Origin: Cantharellus purpuraceus | Taxonomy: Eukaryota; Basidiomycota; Agaricomycetes; Cantharellales; Hydnaceae | DNA: 64,000 bases | Reading direction: 5' to 3' | Assembly: GCA_025174535.1 (NCBI GenBank) | Contig: JALBUN010000045.1 | Coordinates: 2,294,001 to 2,358,000, forward strand | Shown here: one piece after another, positions 23,201 through 34,245 of the stretch | Layout of the letters: every line of letters begins with the position of its first letter | Position numbering within the stretch: the stretch's first letter is position 1 | Translations under genes and position numbers: made by a program | The notes under the pieces: generated by a model | The model's input: only the letters and a program-made list of their open reading frames with translations | Database searches by the model: none | Told to the model about the DNA's origin: nothing

Positions 23201-23640
23201 TGCGGAACAGAACATCCCCGTAGGACCTCTCCTCTACTATTTCGGGTCTCGCCACCGGTCACAAGAGTACCTTTACGGCGAGGAAATCGAGGCATACATA
23301 GCAGATAGAGTGATCACACACAGTGGCCTCGCCTTTTCCCGTGATGGAAAGCAGAAAGTCTACATCCAACACAAGATGAAAGAAGACGCAGAGATGCTGG
23401 TGCGCCATCTGAACTCCGAGAACGGCGTGTTCTATCTTTGCGGTCCGACGTGGCCAGTCCCTGACGTGTATGAAGCCCTTGTTGGTGCCTTGGTGCAGCA
23501 CATCGGGAAGACAATGGATGAAGCGGCGGAGTTTCTGGAAGGACTCAAAGAGGAGGAGCGCTACGTGTTAGAGGTGAGCTTCCCACCTAGATTGAACAAG
23601 CACTAGCTTCATCACCGACTCGCTACCACAGGTCTATTGA
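20208..23640 (+). CDS. MET10: Sulfite reductase flavoprotein alpha subunit
   Basis: NADPH-binding flavoprotein of assimilatory sulfite reductase, passing electrons to the sirohaem subunit (Met5 type) that reduces sulfite to sulfide. A long first exon (from ATG 20208) carries a pyruvate:ferredoxin-oxidoreductase-like N-terminal region, then the FAD-binding module: NRRLTPKDYDRNVFHLEFD, LKYAIGEALGIHGWND, ISPRHYSIASSQ. Introns at 22867-22918 and near 22990-23055 and 23106-23160 lead to RYGQCTRYLAGLKVGQ, PIIMAGLGTGAAPFRAF, YYFGSRHRSQEYLYG and FYLCGPTWPVPDVYEAL (NADP site). A last intron at 23574-23631 places the final codons at 23632-23640, giving the conserved C-terminus RYVLEVY; the aromatic residue is typical of ferredoxin-reductase-type flavoproteins. 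About 1,040 residues, as expected. Confidence 0.93.
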
Positions 23641-23769
23641 TCACTGAGGCATCCTGAACGTACATGGTCTATATATCTATGGTAGATTTAGGGATACACT
23701 ATGTCCTTTGGATCATGCATGCTTATACAATCATTCTTTCTTTACCATTCATGTCCGTTCCCAGACTTA

Positions 23770-26228
23770 TCACCCCTTCAACTTGTGCCTTCGTCTTGAC
23801 GAAAGACACAGCCAGATCCAGTACAGGGCCAGCAACAATAAAGCCAGCCCCACAACACTCACAACCACGCCAATGATAACCTTGTCTCTATCCGGTAACC
23901 CTCCTGGCGAGCAGTCGAACACGGCGTCGCACGGCGTACCACTGGGCTTGTGCTGTGCGTATGCGCCTGCCTGTAGCGACGTGTAATACGGATCGTTGGG
24001 GTTCATGATGACATTGTATGCAACCAGTGACAACATCGGTGCCACGTAGTCCAGCGAAATCTGCCCGAATCACCCGTGAATCGACCCCTCGTCTTTGACA
24101 AAAAATACTTATAAAACCTACGCACCTCCGTCTGGGGCCAGTCACTCCGGATATCATAAAAATTGTCGTTGCGGTCAGGTCCGCCAACAACGCCCCCATA
24201 TAGCACGTATGCTTCTTGCGCGGGATTTGCGTCGATAGCATTGATATCGCCCGCACCACTCGCGAGTGCAGAATGAGGGTTCGAGGGTGAGTTCTACGAG
24301 ACAGTAAGGGAGAAAGGGGGGGAGGGGTAGTTGTGAGTATATGTACAGTGATCAGTGTTCATGCATACCGGATTAGAGCCAACAACATAAGGCGCTGATC
24401 ATATCAACTAACGCGTATGCATGAAGATGTTTGGAAAGACCACTCACCCGACATTGGGTTCTTGCCTAGTGCATAGTCCATCTGGCTCTGCACAAAGTTC
24501 TTAAAAAAAATACACGACTCATCAGCCCGCATTCCTAAAGTTATCAAACCTGATGCGTGTACGCACTTGGTACGCAGCCGTTTTGTCAGGGCTGGACGCC
24601 ACGGGCGCATAACGTGCCATAAGCATCGCGGCGTTGAGCGCAGGATTAAGGCTGGCTTCGTCTGAATCCCCGTCATACCATAATAGCCCGCCTGAAGCGG
24701 CGTACCATCAGCATTTTAAACCAAGAGATGGATGCGAGAAGACCAGATACGACCTTTTGTCATTGACCCTCGGCCTTTCCCACCGACGATCCTATCAAAG
24801 TACCCTTCGGAAACTGCCTGCCATGCAGAGACGTTATGGCCCACATCAACTTCGGGACGTGCGAGGGCGGCCTGCACGAAGAGCACAGGGAGTGCAGGTG
24901 CTTTGTTGTCCCAGTTGAACACACCGTCCTCGCCTGCGAGAGCATACTGCGACCAAAAGGTTTCAGCCTGATTATAGAACGCAGCGGGGGAGAGGTTAGC
25001 GATCGAGAGGTTAGCGACAGTAGTATTGGCAAGGGCGGCTGATGTGTTGGTGAGAGAAAGGAAAAGGGCGGCGATGGCGAGATCGTCGCCGTATGATGTG
25101 GAGGGGTATGTCTCAGCGACTTGAGGGACAGAAGTTTGGTATGTACGTTGTCCTCCAGAAGCGTTGAGAGCGAAGTCGTAGAGCTGTGCAGCATGGGTGA
25201 GAAGTGATTGGGCATATGAGGTATTGGCAAGGGAGGCGGGAGCGGAGGTCCGACTTGTGCGACCTTGGGAATACAGAAGGGAGCATGCGGCGAAGGCTGC
25301 GGCGGCCTGTGCTGCTGCGTCAGTTCCGGGACTGCGACAGAGAGACACGGTGAGACACCTGTTCAGGAGGGTACAGGAGACAAACCTCGAATCATTAATT
25401 TGGAATGAGGGTCGAGGCCCTGGTATATTTTGATCTCCACCCCAATAGTTAGTATCAATTTTCGCTGCAAGTGCATCATATTTCAATGTTTCAGACATAG
25501 GGATGAATAGAACGCACAGTCGGCTACTTGGACAAAAAGTGTACGAGGGTGTGGATGTGCCTGAACTGCAGTCAGAACGTGGATCTGTTTGTGATCAACT
25601 GACATGTGTGCACACATTAATGAGCCAGTCCATGCCCCAGCGGATAGTAGAGTCCAGATATGCGGTCTGGTTGGCATTGTCAAAACCTGGATGGCTCGGC
25701 CCGTCCGGCTCTAATTTATCTAAGATGTGCCAAGGACTCACCTGGGCCAAAGTCTGATGCACCCCAGCAGATTGACATAAGGGTGAAGGACTGGCAGAGA
25801 CAGGAGTGAGAATTGCACTGTGTCGCGAAGACAAGAATTAGACGTACCAGAGGGAATGTACATTTAACATAGTCTTAAAACTTTTAAGAGGGATGTACAG
25901 AGTAGCGAAGGGAGAATTGCATACCTCCCGCGTCGAAGTAGCCACCTGAGAGATCCACGCCTGCATCCCGACCATCAGTCAATGCGCTGTCATTTCGCCA
26001 TGGTACTCGATTGGTAGAGGGTAGCTTTCCACTTCGCTGTGCATCATAAAAGTAAAGAACGTTCCCAAGTAATGCGGACCATTGAGAGTTGGGTTTTTTG
26101 GGTGAGGAGGGAATTGCACCAGACGAAGAGTTCGGCGGTAGATAAGGAAGAGAGGGCAAAGAGACCTGAGCATTTACATGGACGAAGAGGTGTACAAGAG
26201 TGAAAGAGAGAGTAAAAGCGAGGAACAT
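23770..26228 (-). CDS. GH9 endoglucanase, C-terminal membrane anchor
   Basis: Family 9 glycoside hydrolase acting on beta-1,4-glucan. ATG 26228 opens a signal peptide ([20 protein letters not shown]); the longer frame above starts with TTG. Catalytic features are conserved: [16 protein letters not shown] (Asp pair, split by an intron after DAG), [32 protein letters not shown], and near the end [20 protein letters not shown] with [12 protein letters not shown], where Glu is the proton donor. After the catalytic module come a Cys-containing linker and one hydrophobic helix ([20 protein letters not shown]) followed by RRRHKLKG. The enzyme is therefore likely tethered to the cell surface. No cellulose-binding module is seen. 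Convergent with MET10 (129-bp gap). Confidence 0.88.
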
Positions 26229-26663
26229 GGTGGTGAATGACAAGAAACTGGGAGATCATACTTGCACGGCCGTGCAGTCTTGGCTGCTGACGCCGAGACG
26301 CGTTGAATCACGTGATGAAGGAGCTAATGGTACCTACTCCTAGTCAGTTCAGTGAACCTGAAACAACTCCCAATATTTTAGGAGATTCAACTTAATCTAT
26401 ATTCAGACTAGGGATAAATAGGTACAAGTGATATCAAGACACAAAAGCGCGGCGTATTGTGATTGCAAGAAAAATCATCTGTCTCAAGTCATGGATGAGA
26501 TTTGTAGCTTGTGACAGGGAAAAGCAAGGATGGACATCAGTAGAATATGGACAAGAAACTACAGATTGTTAGAGAACCCGGAATCGACGTCTTTACTGGT
26601 AGGTGACGGGTACATGCAAGAGTGAGAAATAGTCGAAGTGCGGCCTCGCATTTGATGTCAAGT
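26229..26663. other. Intergenic, GH9 promoter side
   Basis: 435 bp upstream of the GH9 gene and downstream of the DUF6535 gene. Modestly AT-rich. No coding frame with family features and no repeat noticed. Confidence 0.5.
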
Positions 26664-27545
26664 TCAATACGTGAATGTAGTCGGTTTCGTAGACTGTTCA
26701 AAATTCAGGAACTGGATAATAGAGGCAAGTTTCCAGAAACTCACAGACTGCGAGTAATAATCTGTCTTTGGCTCACTGGATGATAGGCAATGCGTAGGTC
26801 TAGGCTGCACAGTCGGAAGGACGCGAGGAGATGAAGAGAGTGACTGGGTAACGAGGATAATCCCGATTGCTGTCATTGCAAGGACAGCGCTGGACATCCA
26901 AGGGCGTTGTGTCCAAATATTGGCAGATAGCGCAAGCCCTAAACATAGGATTGAAATCTGCAGGAGGATGGGAAACGACTGTAACACGGTCTCAAAGTGC
27001 CACGCTGCAAGTGCGTCGAATCTCTGTTGTCTTTGCATGCAACGCTCCTGGAGAGTGCCATGGCCAAAGCGGTTGAACCTGTAATGGGCAAGCCACTGCT
27101 TGCCAAGAATGGCACCAAAGGCAGCAAGAAGGCACAAGGAGAGGCTAGCATAGGCTAGCGTTTCGAACCACACCCCGCCTAGCGGTCCTGTTGGAGACAT
27201 CGAAGTGGTTGCATTAACGCCACCACCGCCCAGAACGAGTTGCGCCAATAAGGCATTTGTTCTATGCCTGGGATCGAACCTCTGAGTCCTGGCGAGGATG
27301 AATGCAGTATCGACGGCAGAGAAAAGACCGGACTGCAGTGCCACATTAGAGCATAAGAAAACAAGTACAATATGACTCACGAATATCAGAATGATATCCA
27401 TATCTCTGTTGTGACTTTTCAGAAACTCATTGTCATATTTTGTTGCAGCCTCTTGGTACTTTGCCCAGAAGACTGCTTGTATGTCCCCGCCACTCGGCAC
27501 CGCAGACTTAGAATCGTGCATAGTCTTATCTTGCGAGAAATCCAT
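26664..27545 (-). CDS. DUF6535 membrane protein
   Basis: Member of the basidiomycete DUF6535 family; function unknown. ATG 27545 (MDFSQDKTMH) is the first in-frame ATG; an upstream extension uses GTG. The family block starts with QAVFWAKYQEAATKYD and MDIILIF, then a 48-nt intron (GTGAGT...CTGCAG) restores IIF/SGLFSAVDTAFILA. Four hydrophobic helices follow, with NALLAQLV, WFETLAYASLSLCLLAAFGA, GKQWLAHYRFNRFGHGTLQER and LQSFPILLQISILCLGLALS, all characteristic. A second intron near the end (GTGAGT...GAACAG) leaves a short tail. At about 260 residues it is the bare N-terminal domain; many homologues carry several hundred more residues, so this may be a short paralogue. Confidence 0.8.
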   Translation of the reverse strand: MDFSQDKTMHDSKSAVPSGGDIQAVFWAKYQEAATKYDNEFLKSHNRDMDIILIFVSHIVLVFLCSNVALQSGLFSAVDTAFILARTQRFDPRHRTNALLAQLVLGGGGVNATTSMSPTGPLGGVWFETLAYASLSLCLLAAFGAILGKQWLAHYRFNRFGHGTLQERCMQRQQRFDALAAWHFETVLQSFPILLQISILCLGLALSANIWTQRPWMSSAVLAMTAIGIILVTQSLSSSPRVLPTVQPRPTHCLSSSEPKTDYYSQSVSFWKLASIIQFLNFEQSTKPTTFTY

Positions 27546-28208
27546 ACTGTGCTCGGATCGTTGAGCAATTGCCTCAGGCCCGCTATCGATACTCACTTGA
27601 AGTGAGGCTGAGGGGTAGGAAGTTGTGGATGATCTCGTGAGAAGCCTTGATTGTTGTGTGGAAACTTCTCAATATTGCCCGCCAAGGCAGCTGGGTTCGC
27701 TAACCGGTCACAGGGCTGTCCTAAGTCCTGAGTCCTATATTGTGTTAGAATTGCTGATGGATATCGAGCACTAAGGCCGCTTACTGTTCAATGAGATTAT
27801 AGCTACTGTCTCCTGACACAGAGAAGCTATGGGTTTGGTACATAGGGTAAGGGAGGTAACGAGGCGCTAGGTCTGCGTGTGGAGACTACTCTTGACTCCT
27901 GACGCCTCGTGGCACCCACGGTGGTCAGTGCACGACGTACGCCTAAAGGTACGTGCGATCTCACTTGATCTCACCTGGAACAAGCCGAGGGTCTACCTAT
28001 GGACACGTTATCCTCGGAGTCTCAAATGCGCGATTCGTTAGACTCGTACTCCAAATGTCTTCTATTTCTATACAATATTTAACATCGCAGGTCATGAAAA
28101 TACACCATGCAAACAGTACATTGGCATGTTGCATAATACGTTTATTCACCTGCATCAAACCTTCTATGTGGTATGGAATAAACGATCTCCCTGTATATTA
28201 TTGCCACA
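27546..28208. other. Intergenic, no supported feature
   Basis: 663 bp between the DUF6535 gene start and the 3' end of the uracil phosphoribosyltransferase gene. Short frames only. I see no repeat structure, tRNA or clear regulatory site. Confidence 0.5.
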
Positions 28209-29161
28209 TTATATCTGCAACATGAGACAAAGCGATAGAGGACGCACAGTATCCCCCAAGCCTGGCCATATCAGACCCTGGTTAGTGAGCTTATCATCCA
28301 CTCCCGCAACCCAAATCTGCATGAAAAGTTAAAGGGCGATTGCAAATCGGCAACAGGTTTACGCACCTCGAGTTCAGGAAACTCCGAATGTATGCGCTTC
28401 AGCCCTGTCTTCGAAGACAGAACAGCAAGAAATTTGATTTTACGTACTTGTGTCTGTGTAAAATATGATTGTCTAAAGAAGATAAGAGAGCCTCTTACTC
28501 GGTATGCCCCAATCTAGGATCATGTTGATTGCTGCACACGCAGTTCCTCCAGTTGCGACCAGCGGGTCAAGAAGGAAGCACAGATCGATAGTTGGGTTCG
28601 GGGGGAGTTTCGAATAGTCTATAGAGGATGAAAGAATATGTCAGTCCTTCAAAGACTACTTTGAAAGAAGGGAATATCAAAAATACATTCAACAGGCTGC
28701 AAACTGACTTTCTCTCTGAAAAGGCCAATGTGGTAGGTACGCGCAGAGGGAAACAAGCCAAGCATGGCGTCTGTCATGCCCAGACCAGCTCGCAAAATGG
28801 GTGCCAGCCCTACCTTGGGCGCAATTGCGATTCCCGTGAACGTAGCTCCTACGGGCGTGGTCTAAGGAATATAAACGAACGGGTAGCAGACGCATGTATG
28901 CCATGCAACTCACTCCTTGAAATGTTGTCACTTCTATATCACGGGAAGCTTCGACCCCTAGGATAAAGCTTATATCATGGATGCCCTTAGGGGTCGTACC
29001 GATGAGTCCTGACAGACCAGACACAGAAAAGACATAAGCTGGCGGACCTCGCGAAACTCCTTCGATGAAGTTGAAGCATCCCGCAGTACAGAGAGCTTTG
29101 CATTGACCAAGGGATGTGAAATCACGTGTACCTCATCCAAGGATGTGAAGTCCTCAGCCAT
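28209..29161 (-). CDS. FUR1: Uracil phosphoribosyltransferase
   Basis: Pyrimidine salvage enzyme: uracil + PRPP to UMP; cytosolic. From ATG 29161: [37 protein letters not shown], then across an intron the Ser/Gly-rich [13 protein letters not shown] and [13 protein letters not shown]. Next come [20 protein letters not shown] with [13 protein letters not shown] (uracil-side loop), then [20 protein letters not shown]. The PRPP loop is [20 protein letters not shown], and the C-terminal block is [20 protein letters not shown]. The last residues ([12 protein letters not shown]) diverge from the usual GDxxDR ending, so a missed C-terminal intron is possible. The start is 127 bp from the PRP31 start on the other strand. 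Confidence 0.9.
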
Positions 29162-29288
29162 TTCTCTACAGAGCACTAGGTATACACGGCAAAGTGAAGT
29201 CCCCACCGAATTAGTTTTGAGGCGCTACCGTTTTCGGTTTGTTTCCGCGGCGCCAAACGCCCGCGCTAACAGATACCTTCAGCGAAGA
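29162..29288. promoter_or_regulatory. Shared divergent promoter, FUR1/PRP31
   Basis: Only 127 bp separate the start codons of these two genes, so both 5' UTRs and promoters must lie here or overlap the genes. No TATA box is evident. Confidence 0.5.
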
Positions 29289-31383
29289 ATGAGTGGTCTA
29301 GCTGACGAACTCCTGGCTGATCTTGAGGGACTTTCGGACGAGGAAGGAGATTACCGTCATGATGAGGACGTGTCAGGAGCCGGCTCACTGAAACGAAGGG
29401 CAATTTCCGATGCCGAAATGTCTGAGGGTGGCGAAGCCGAAGCTGAAGAGGAAGTGGATGGTCAAGTCGGGCTGGTCTTAGAAGGTGGTATCAAGCCTGC
29501 AGATGAACTTGATGAGGAAGACGTCCAACGCATGGAGCTGGGTAATGTTGAAGACGTCGGCAAAGTTGCCAAACTGGATGGCAGCCGACGCATGACTGAA
29601 ACGTTGAAGGTAAGTCGCATGTTGTTAGTTCTACGCGTCGCTTCACTCACGTTGAATTTTCAGGAAATAGAAAAGTATATAGTTAATCCCAGCACTGCTG
29701 AAGAGATGGCACAACCGACGCACTCAAATCCAGAATACCAGCTGATTGTTCAAGCCAACAATCTTTCTGTAGACATCGACAACGAGATCATGGTGGTACA
29801 CAAGGCAAATATATGTCCTCCAATCGGCTAAATAAAGGTATTAATGTTGCTGTTGCTGTTGGAAACTGTAGTTCATCCGAGATCATTACGCCCCAAAGTT
29901 TCCTGAGCTGGAGCAGCTTGTCACAGATGCCGCCATGTATATTCGTGCTGTTCGAACACTAGGCAACGTGGAGGTTCGTTAACGATACATTGCCATGATC
30001 GTAGCATTGACTTCAAATTCAGGATCCAACCAAAGTTAGTTTATCTGGAGCTCTTCCACCGGCTATCGTCATGAGCGTCTTGGTGACCGCTACAACAACT
30101 CCCGGTAAGCCACTCACACCACAGGCTTGGAAGGTGGTCTCAGATGCATGCAACCTGGCCGACCGACTGGAGGACGCACGTAAAAAAGTAATATTCCCTG
30201 TATTATTTCTTTTTTTGCGCGCGCTCACAGCAATTCCAGATCTTTTCTTACGTGAGCTCCCGTATGAACATTCTGGCGCCGAATTTATCCGCCATCGTCG
30301 GACCCACTACAGCCGCGAAATTGCTAGGAGTAGCCGGAGGATTGACTGCTTTGGCAAAAATGCCTGCTTGCAACGTCCACGTTTGTAGTTGCTACATATT
30401 TTTTGAACAATACACTTCACAAATATACTAACTTCTTGACAGCTTCTAGGCGCGCAGAAGAAAATCGCTGCGGGTTTTTCGACAGTGACTCAAAACCGTC
30501 ACACTGGGTTTATATTCCAGTCAGAAGTTATCCAGTCTGCTCCACCAGAGTATCGACTGAAGGGGCAGCGCACTGTCGGCGCGAAGTGCGTTCTCGCGGC
30601 CCGAATGGACTCTGAGAGACGGAGAAGAGATGGTAAGGGTTGTTTGACAATCATGTCGTGACATAGTCCTCATGCCCAACTGTCATTAGGTAGTTATGGT
30701 CAGGAACTACGAGAGAAAATCGATAAGCATCTGGATCGGCTCGCGGCTCCTCCACCAGCGAAGGTGACTAAAGCGCTTCCAATCCCAGATGATGGTCCAA
30801 AGAAACGTCGAGGCGGGAAGCGGTCAGTCATAGTCGCATTGGTTCCCATACATAGCTCTGAGACGAACCTAGGGCGCGAAAGGCGAAGGAGGCTTATGCC
30901 CAGACTGAGTTACGAAAGTTGCAGAACAGGATGGTGTTTGGTGCAGCCGAGGAAGAAGTTGGAGCTTTTGATCAGACTAAAGGTCTGGGTATGATTGGCG
31001 TTGGTACTGGGAAGGTTAGAGCTGGTGCTGGCGATGCGAAAAGTCGTGGTAAGTAATGACAATGTCCATTGTCTCGTATCCTTGTTGATGCACTTTGTCG
31101 CAGCGAAAATGTCAAAAGTAAATAAACTTCGTACTGCTGCTCTTACTCGTGCAGCGCAACAATCTGGAGCACAGACGTCCGGTACAGCAACCTCTTTAAC
31201 CGTTACACCAGTACAAGGTATAGTGCATTCCGTGGTTGATGTCCATTATTTATTGACATTCTTCCAGGGTTTGAAATTACTAATTCTGCAGCTGCGTCCC
31301 AGCGAGTCAAGGAAGCCAATGAAAGATGGTTTGCTGCAGCCGGCACATTTTCCTTTGTGGGCGAGAAGGGAAATCAGAAATGA
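29289..31383 (+). CDS. PRP31: U4/U6 snRNP splicing factor Prp31
   Basis: Core protein of U4/U6 di-snRNP and the tri-snRNP; binds 15.5K and the U4 5' stem-loop. From ATG 29289: acidic N-terminus [18 protein letters not shown], then [16 protein letters not shown] and [20 protein letters not shown]. The NOP domain has [60 protein letters not shown] and [20 protein letters not shown]. It continues [20 protein letters not shown] and [20 protein letters not shown]. The C-terminal region has [37 protein letters not shown] and ends [12 protein letters not shown]. About ten exons with introns near 50-60 nt; the NOP core is complete. Confidence 0.93.
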
Positions 31384-31572
31384 GGTATATATCTGGTATT
31401 CATTTGTACGATGGTTGGAGAGATCCGTTTTCATAAATGCACTCCTTGTCTATACCATGGTTATGTGTGGACTTTATACTAATACAAAAAGTGAAGCGTA
31501 ATGCATATGCATAAGGATGATGATGACAAAGGAAGATGGCTTCAGGTGGGAGAAAAAAACATGCATGAGTCG

Positions 31573-32303
31573 CTACGTAGGTTGTCCGCCTGGATGTGCT
31601 GTAGCGACTGTCTCTCCAGTGACGGTGCTTTGAGATACATCGATGAAACCGGCAGCCATTTTCGGATCCACCATCTTGCTACGCTTGGAGCGATAATCAC
31701 GGATAGCAGAGCGGATGGCATCCTCAGCCAGCACTAGTGCAACAAGGATTAAGTATGTATCCACTCGACAAAGAAAAGAGCGCGCGCACTGGAACAATGT
31801 AGTTTGACTGGTGGAAGAGATAGCTCTTTTGCGATCTCGGTGTTCCTAATCTTGCCAGCTTCCTCAAGGGACAGTCCCTTGACACGCTCGGTCATGTAGG
31901 AGCTAGAGGCGATTGCGCTGCCACACCCGAACGTCTTAAATTTGACATCAGATATGATACCATCCTCGTTGACTCGGATTTGCAGCTTCATAACATCGCC
32001 GCATCTGCCCGAAATTATCCATTGGAATGAGGCTAGACAATATGAAAGGAAGAAACGTACGCCGGTGCACCAACCAGGCCGGTGCCGACATCGGTGTCAC
32101 CCTTTGGTAGCGAGCCCACCTGAACAGAAGGCCATTCATTATCAGATAAAAAAATGATGAGTCAGCGGTGTCGTGAGACTCACATTACGAGGCTGTTCGT
32201 AGTGCGATATAACCTTTTCGTGGTAAGACCTTGCAAGGGTAGGCGTTCTACCCAGACGAGCAACGGTAGGCAGCAGGGATTTTGAGAGGACTGTGCGGAA
32301 CAT
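31573..32303 (-). CDS. ISU1: Iron-sulfur cluster scaffold Isu1
   Basis: Mitochondrial scaffold on which [2Fe-2S] clusters are assembled by the Nfs1-Isd11 desulfurase. ATG 32303 begins a targeting presequence ([18 protein letters not shown], Arg-rich, few acids), then [20 protein letters not shown]. The three ligand cysteines are present: [28 protein letters not shown], and [16 protein letters not shown], the last restored by an intron that removes a false extension ending near 31749. The Hsp70-binding motif LPPVK is intact. The C-terminus continues past the yeast end with [14 protein letters not shown] and a Thr/Gly-rich tail to 31573. Convergent with PRP31 (189-bp gap). Confidence 0.93.
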
Positions 32304-32598
32304 GGTGGTGAGGGATGAGAAGGCAAATTCCGTAACGGCGCTGCGTCATCCGATTGCCGCAAGCGGAGTCTCAAAATATAATGTTGACACAGCCACAGTC
32401 TGGTCAAATCTTCCCTGGTAGCTGCATAAGTACCTCTGAAGTTTTACTCGGACACTGCGCTGCAAGACGTTTGTCTTATGAGTTTCGATTAATTCGGGTC
32501 AGTTGTTACTGCACAACTATCAGCTGTCATGTCTTGGCTTATTTCTTCCTATTCGTCAGCTAGGCGTGTGCATTGCTTGTTGGTTGTAGACACTACTT

Positions 32599-33680
32599 AT
32601 GGAACAGTCTCGTCCTCGAGATCCACCTCTCACCGTATGGATTGTCACGTTGAATCGACAAGTTCACAAAGATGTTCGTGAGCCCTCGAGCGTCTGTCTC
32701 GGTGTTGATTTTAATAGCATATGCCTTCTCACTTAGGAATGCGCCTTATGCGCCAGGTACATTGATGCACACTCACAGAAAAAGGCGAATCGAATTTCGG
32801 ATCGCAGTGAGGCTTTTCGTAAGCAAACCTGATGATGCGTCCTTCACATTTTCTTAGCAACCTATAGGATACATCATTGGCAAACTTCTTCCGGCGCTGG
32901 TAATGAGGAACCGGCATCGCCATCTCCCCCCCGCCCAGTGGTTCTATAATGTCACTAGATCTGGGAAGGACTACATTGTAAGTCAATGAGACCTTCCTTT
33001 AAAGCTTGAAGGCTTACCTTGGACAAGGATTCACCTAATGCAAGTAAAGTGCTTGGTTACAGCACCGCATGGGCTGAATCTTTGGTTGCAATGGCATATG
33101 CGCATGGTCGCAAATCGCAAGTGGTGAACATTGGTGTAGACGTCATGCAGCTTGCTCTTCCACGCGGTGTGCCAGCTCGCAAGTTTGCCGAAGCCTTTAC
33201 GCATAAGGTGGGGTGAACAGTTGATAGACAGGATTATGTGTTGATACATCCACATAGCTGACCCAGAATGAAGAGATGCTGCTGGATCGTAGGTTAAATG
33301 ACGATGTCATCCTTCGTCGACTCGGCATTCTCCTCACAATCAAGACGGCATACATAAAGGCGCTTGGCCAACCCCCTGGCTTCGACTTTAGCCGTATAGA
33401 CTGCGACATACCACAAGAGACTATTAAGGTTGACGGCAAGCTACTCAATGGATGGGAGTTTCGCCTATTCAAAGCAAACCTAGGGGTTGTCCGCAAGGGG
33501 CTCCTCATCGAGGAGACATATCAGTGCTCCACTGCAGTGTATCGTGGTTGGGATGAGACACGGTTTTTCTGGGAGGAGAGTGAAAGGGAAATGGCCAATT
33601 GGGTTCACTTTATCACTACGGACACTGTATTGGGCAGTCTGAATGCGCCTCCATCGCATACAGATGCTAAATCACCGTAA
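32599..33680 (+). CDS. 4'-phosphopantetheinyl transferase
   Basis: Sfp/AASDHPPT-type enzyme that transfers phosphopantetheine from CoA to carrier proteins (alpha-aminoadipate reductase, PKS, NRPS). From ATG 32599 (MEQSRPRDPPLTVWIVTLNR) introns lead to RYIDAHSQKKANRISDRSEAF, YIIGKLLPALVMR, WFYNVTRSGKDYI, then GYSTAWAESLVAMAYAHG. The Mg-binding loop is VNIGVDVMQLALP, comparable to GIDIM in human AASDHPPT. The second signature, normally KEA or KES, reads TIKTAYIKALGQPPGFDFSR, with Thr where the metal-binding Glu is expected. The C-terminal half (NGWEFRLFKANLGVVRKG, EETYQCSTAVYRG) is intact. The frame is otherwise undamaged, so catalytic status is open. Confidence 0.82.
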
Positions 33681-34245
33681 CGCTGAATCCCCCAGCGACG
33701 TCACTGATGTTCTTTCGTACCGTGCTGGGTACCAAGGGGATGGTTGAGTATGTTATGCTCCTTTTGATTCCTTTGTTTGTTGCAACTGTTATCGCCTTGC
33801 ATTAGCTTTTCAGTTTGGTCCCCAGTATATCTCGCCTAGCTGCTTGTAGCGCTGTTTCCTCCGTTCAACTCATATACGACTCAATTAATCATGCATAGTC
33901 AGATTGTCTTACATAAGTGATGTGGCCGCCGTCGTCAGTAGAAGTTATAAACTGCCTAAGAGTAAGTACCTAGTTACGTTTAGCATCACCAACACTTGCA
34001 AGCAAAGGCATACGGAAGAGATTCGCAGACATAACTAGATCGCTTACATAAATAGATTTATAAATCACGAGTCCACATCCGGCCTTGCGCTGCTGTCTTA
34101 AGTCTGCAGCGCGACGGAGCATAAAACGTTGTCTATAACGACTATTCGCGCAACATCCAAGACGATCTAAGTTATAGTGAATTAGTATTACATACAACAT
34201 AGCTGAGGAATCGATGCCTACAGCGGAAATCTTCAACGCAGTTCG
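33681..34245. other. Intergenic, no supported gene
   Basis: 565 bp of AT-rich sequence between the PPTase gene and the F-box relic. A minus-strand frame of 88 codons at 33970-34236 has no recognisable features and is probably chance. Confidence 0.45.

Noticed and set aside
27240..27300. B-box-like GGATCGAACC suggesting a tRNA
   Set aside because: No matching A box, acceptor stem or anticodon arm; it lies inside the DUF6535 coding exon (RFDPRHRTN).
31505..31530. Enterokinase/FLAG-like KDDDDK codons in a plus-strand frame
   Set aside because: The frame lies in the 3' region between PRP31 and ISU1, has no promoter context or tag-vector flank, and the codons differ from common tag sequences. 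Chance run of GAT.
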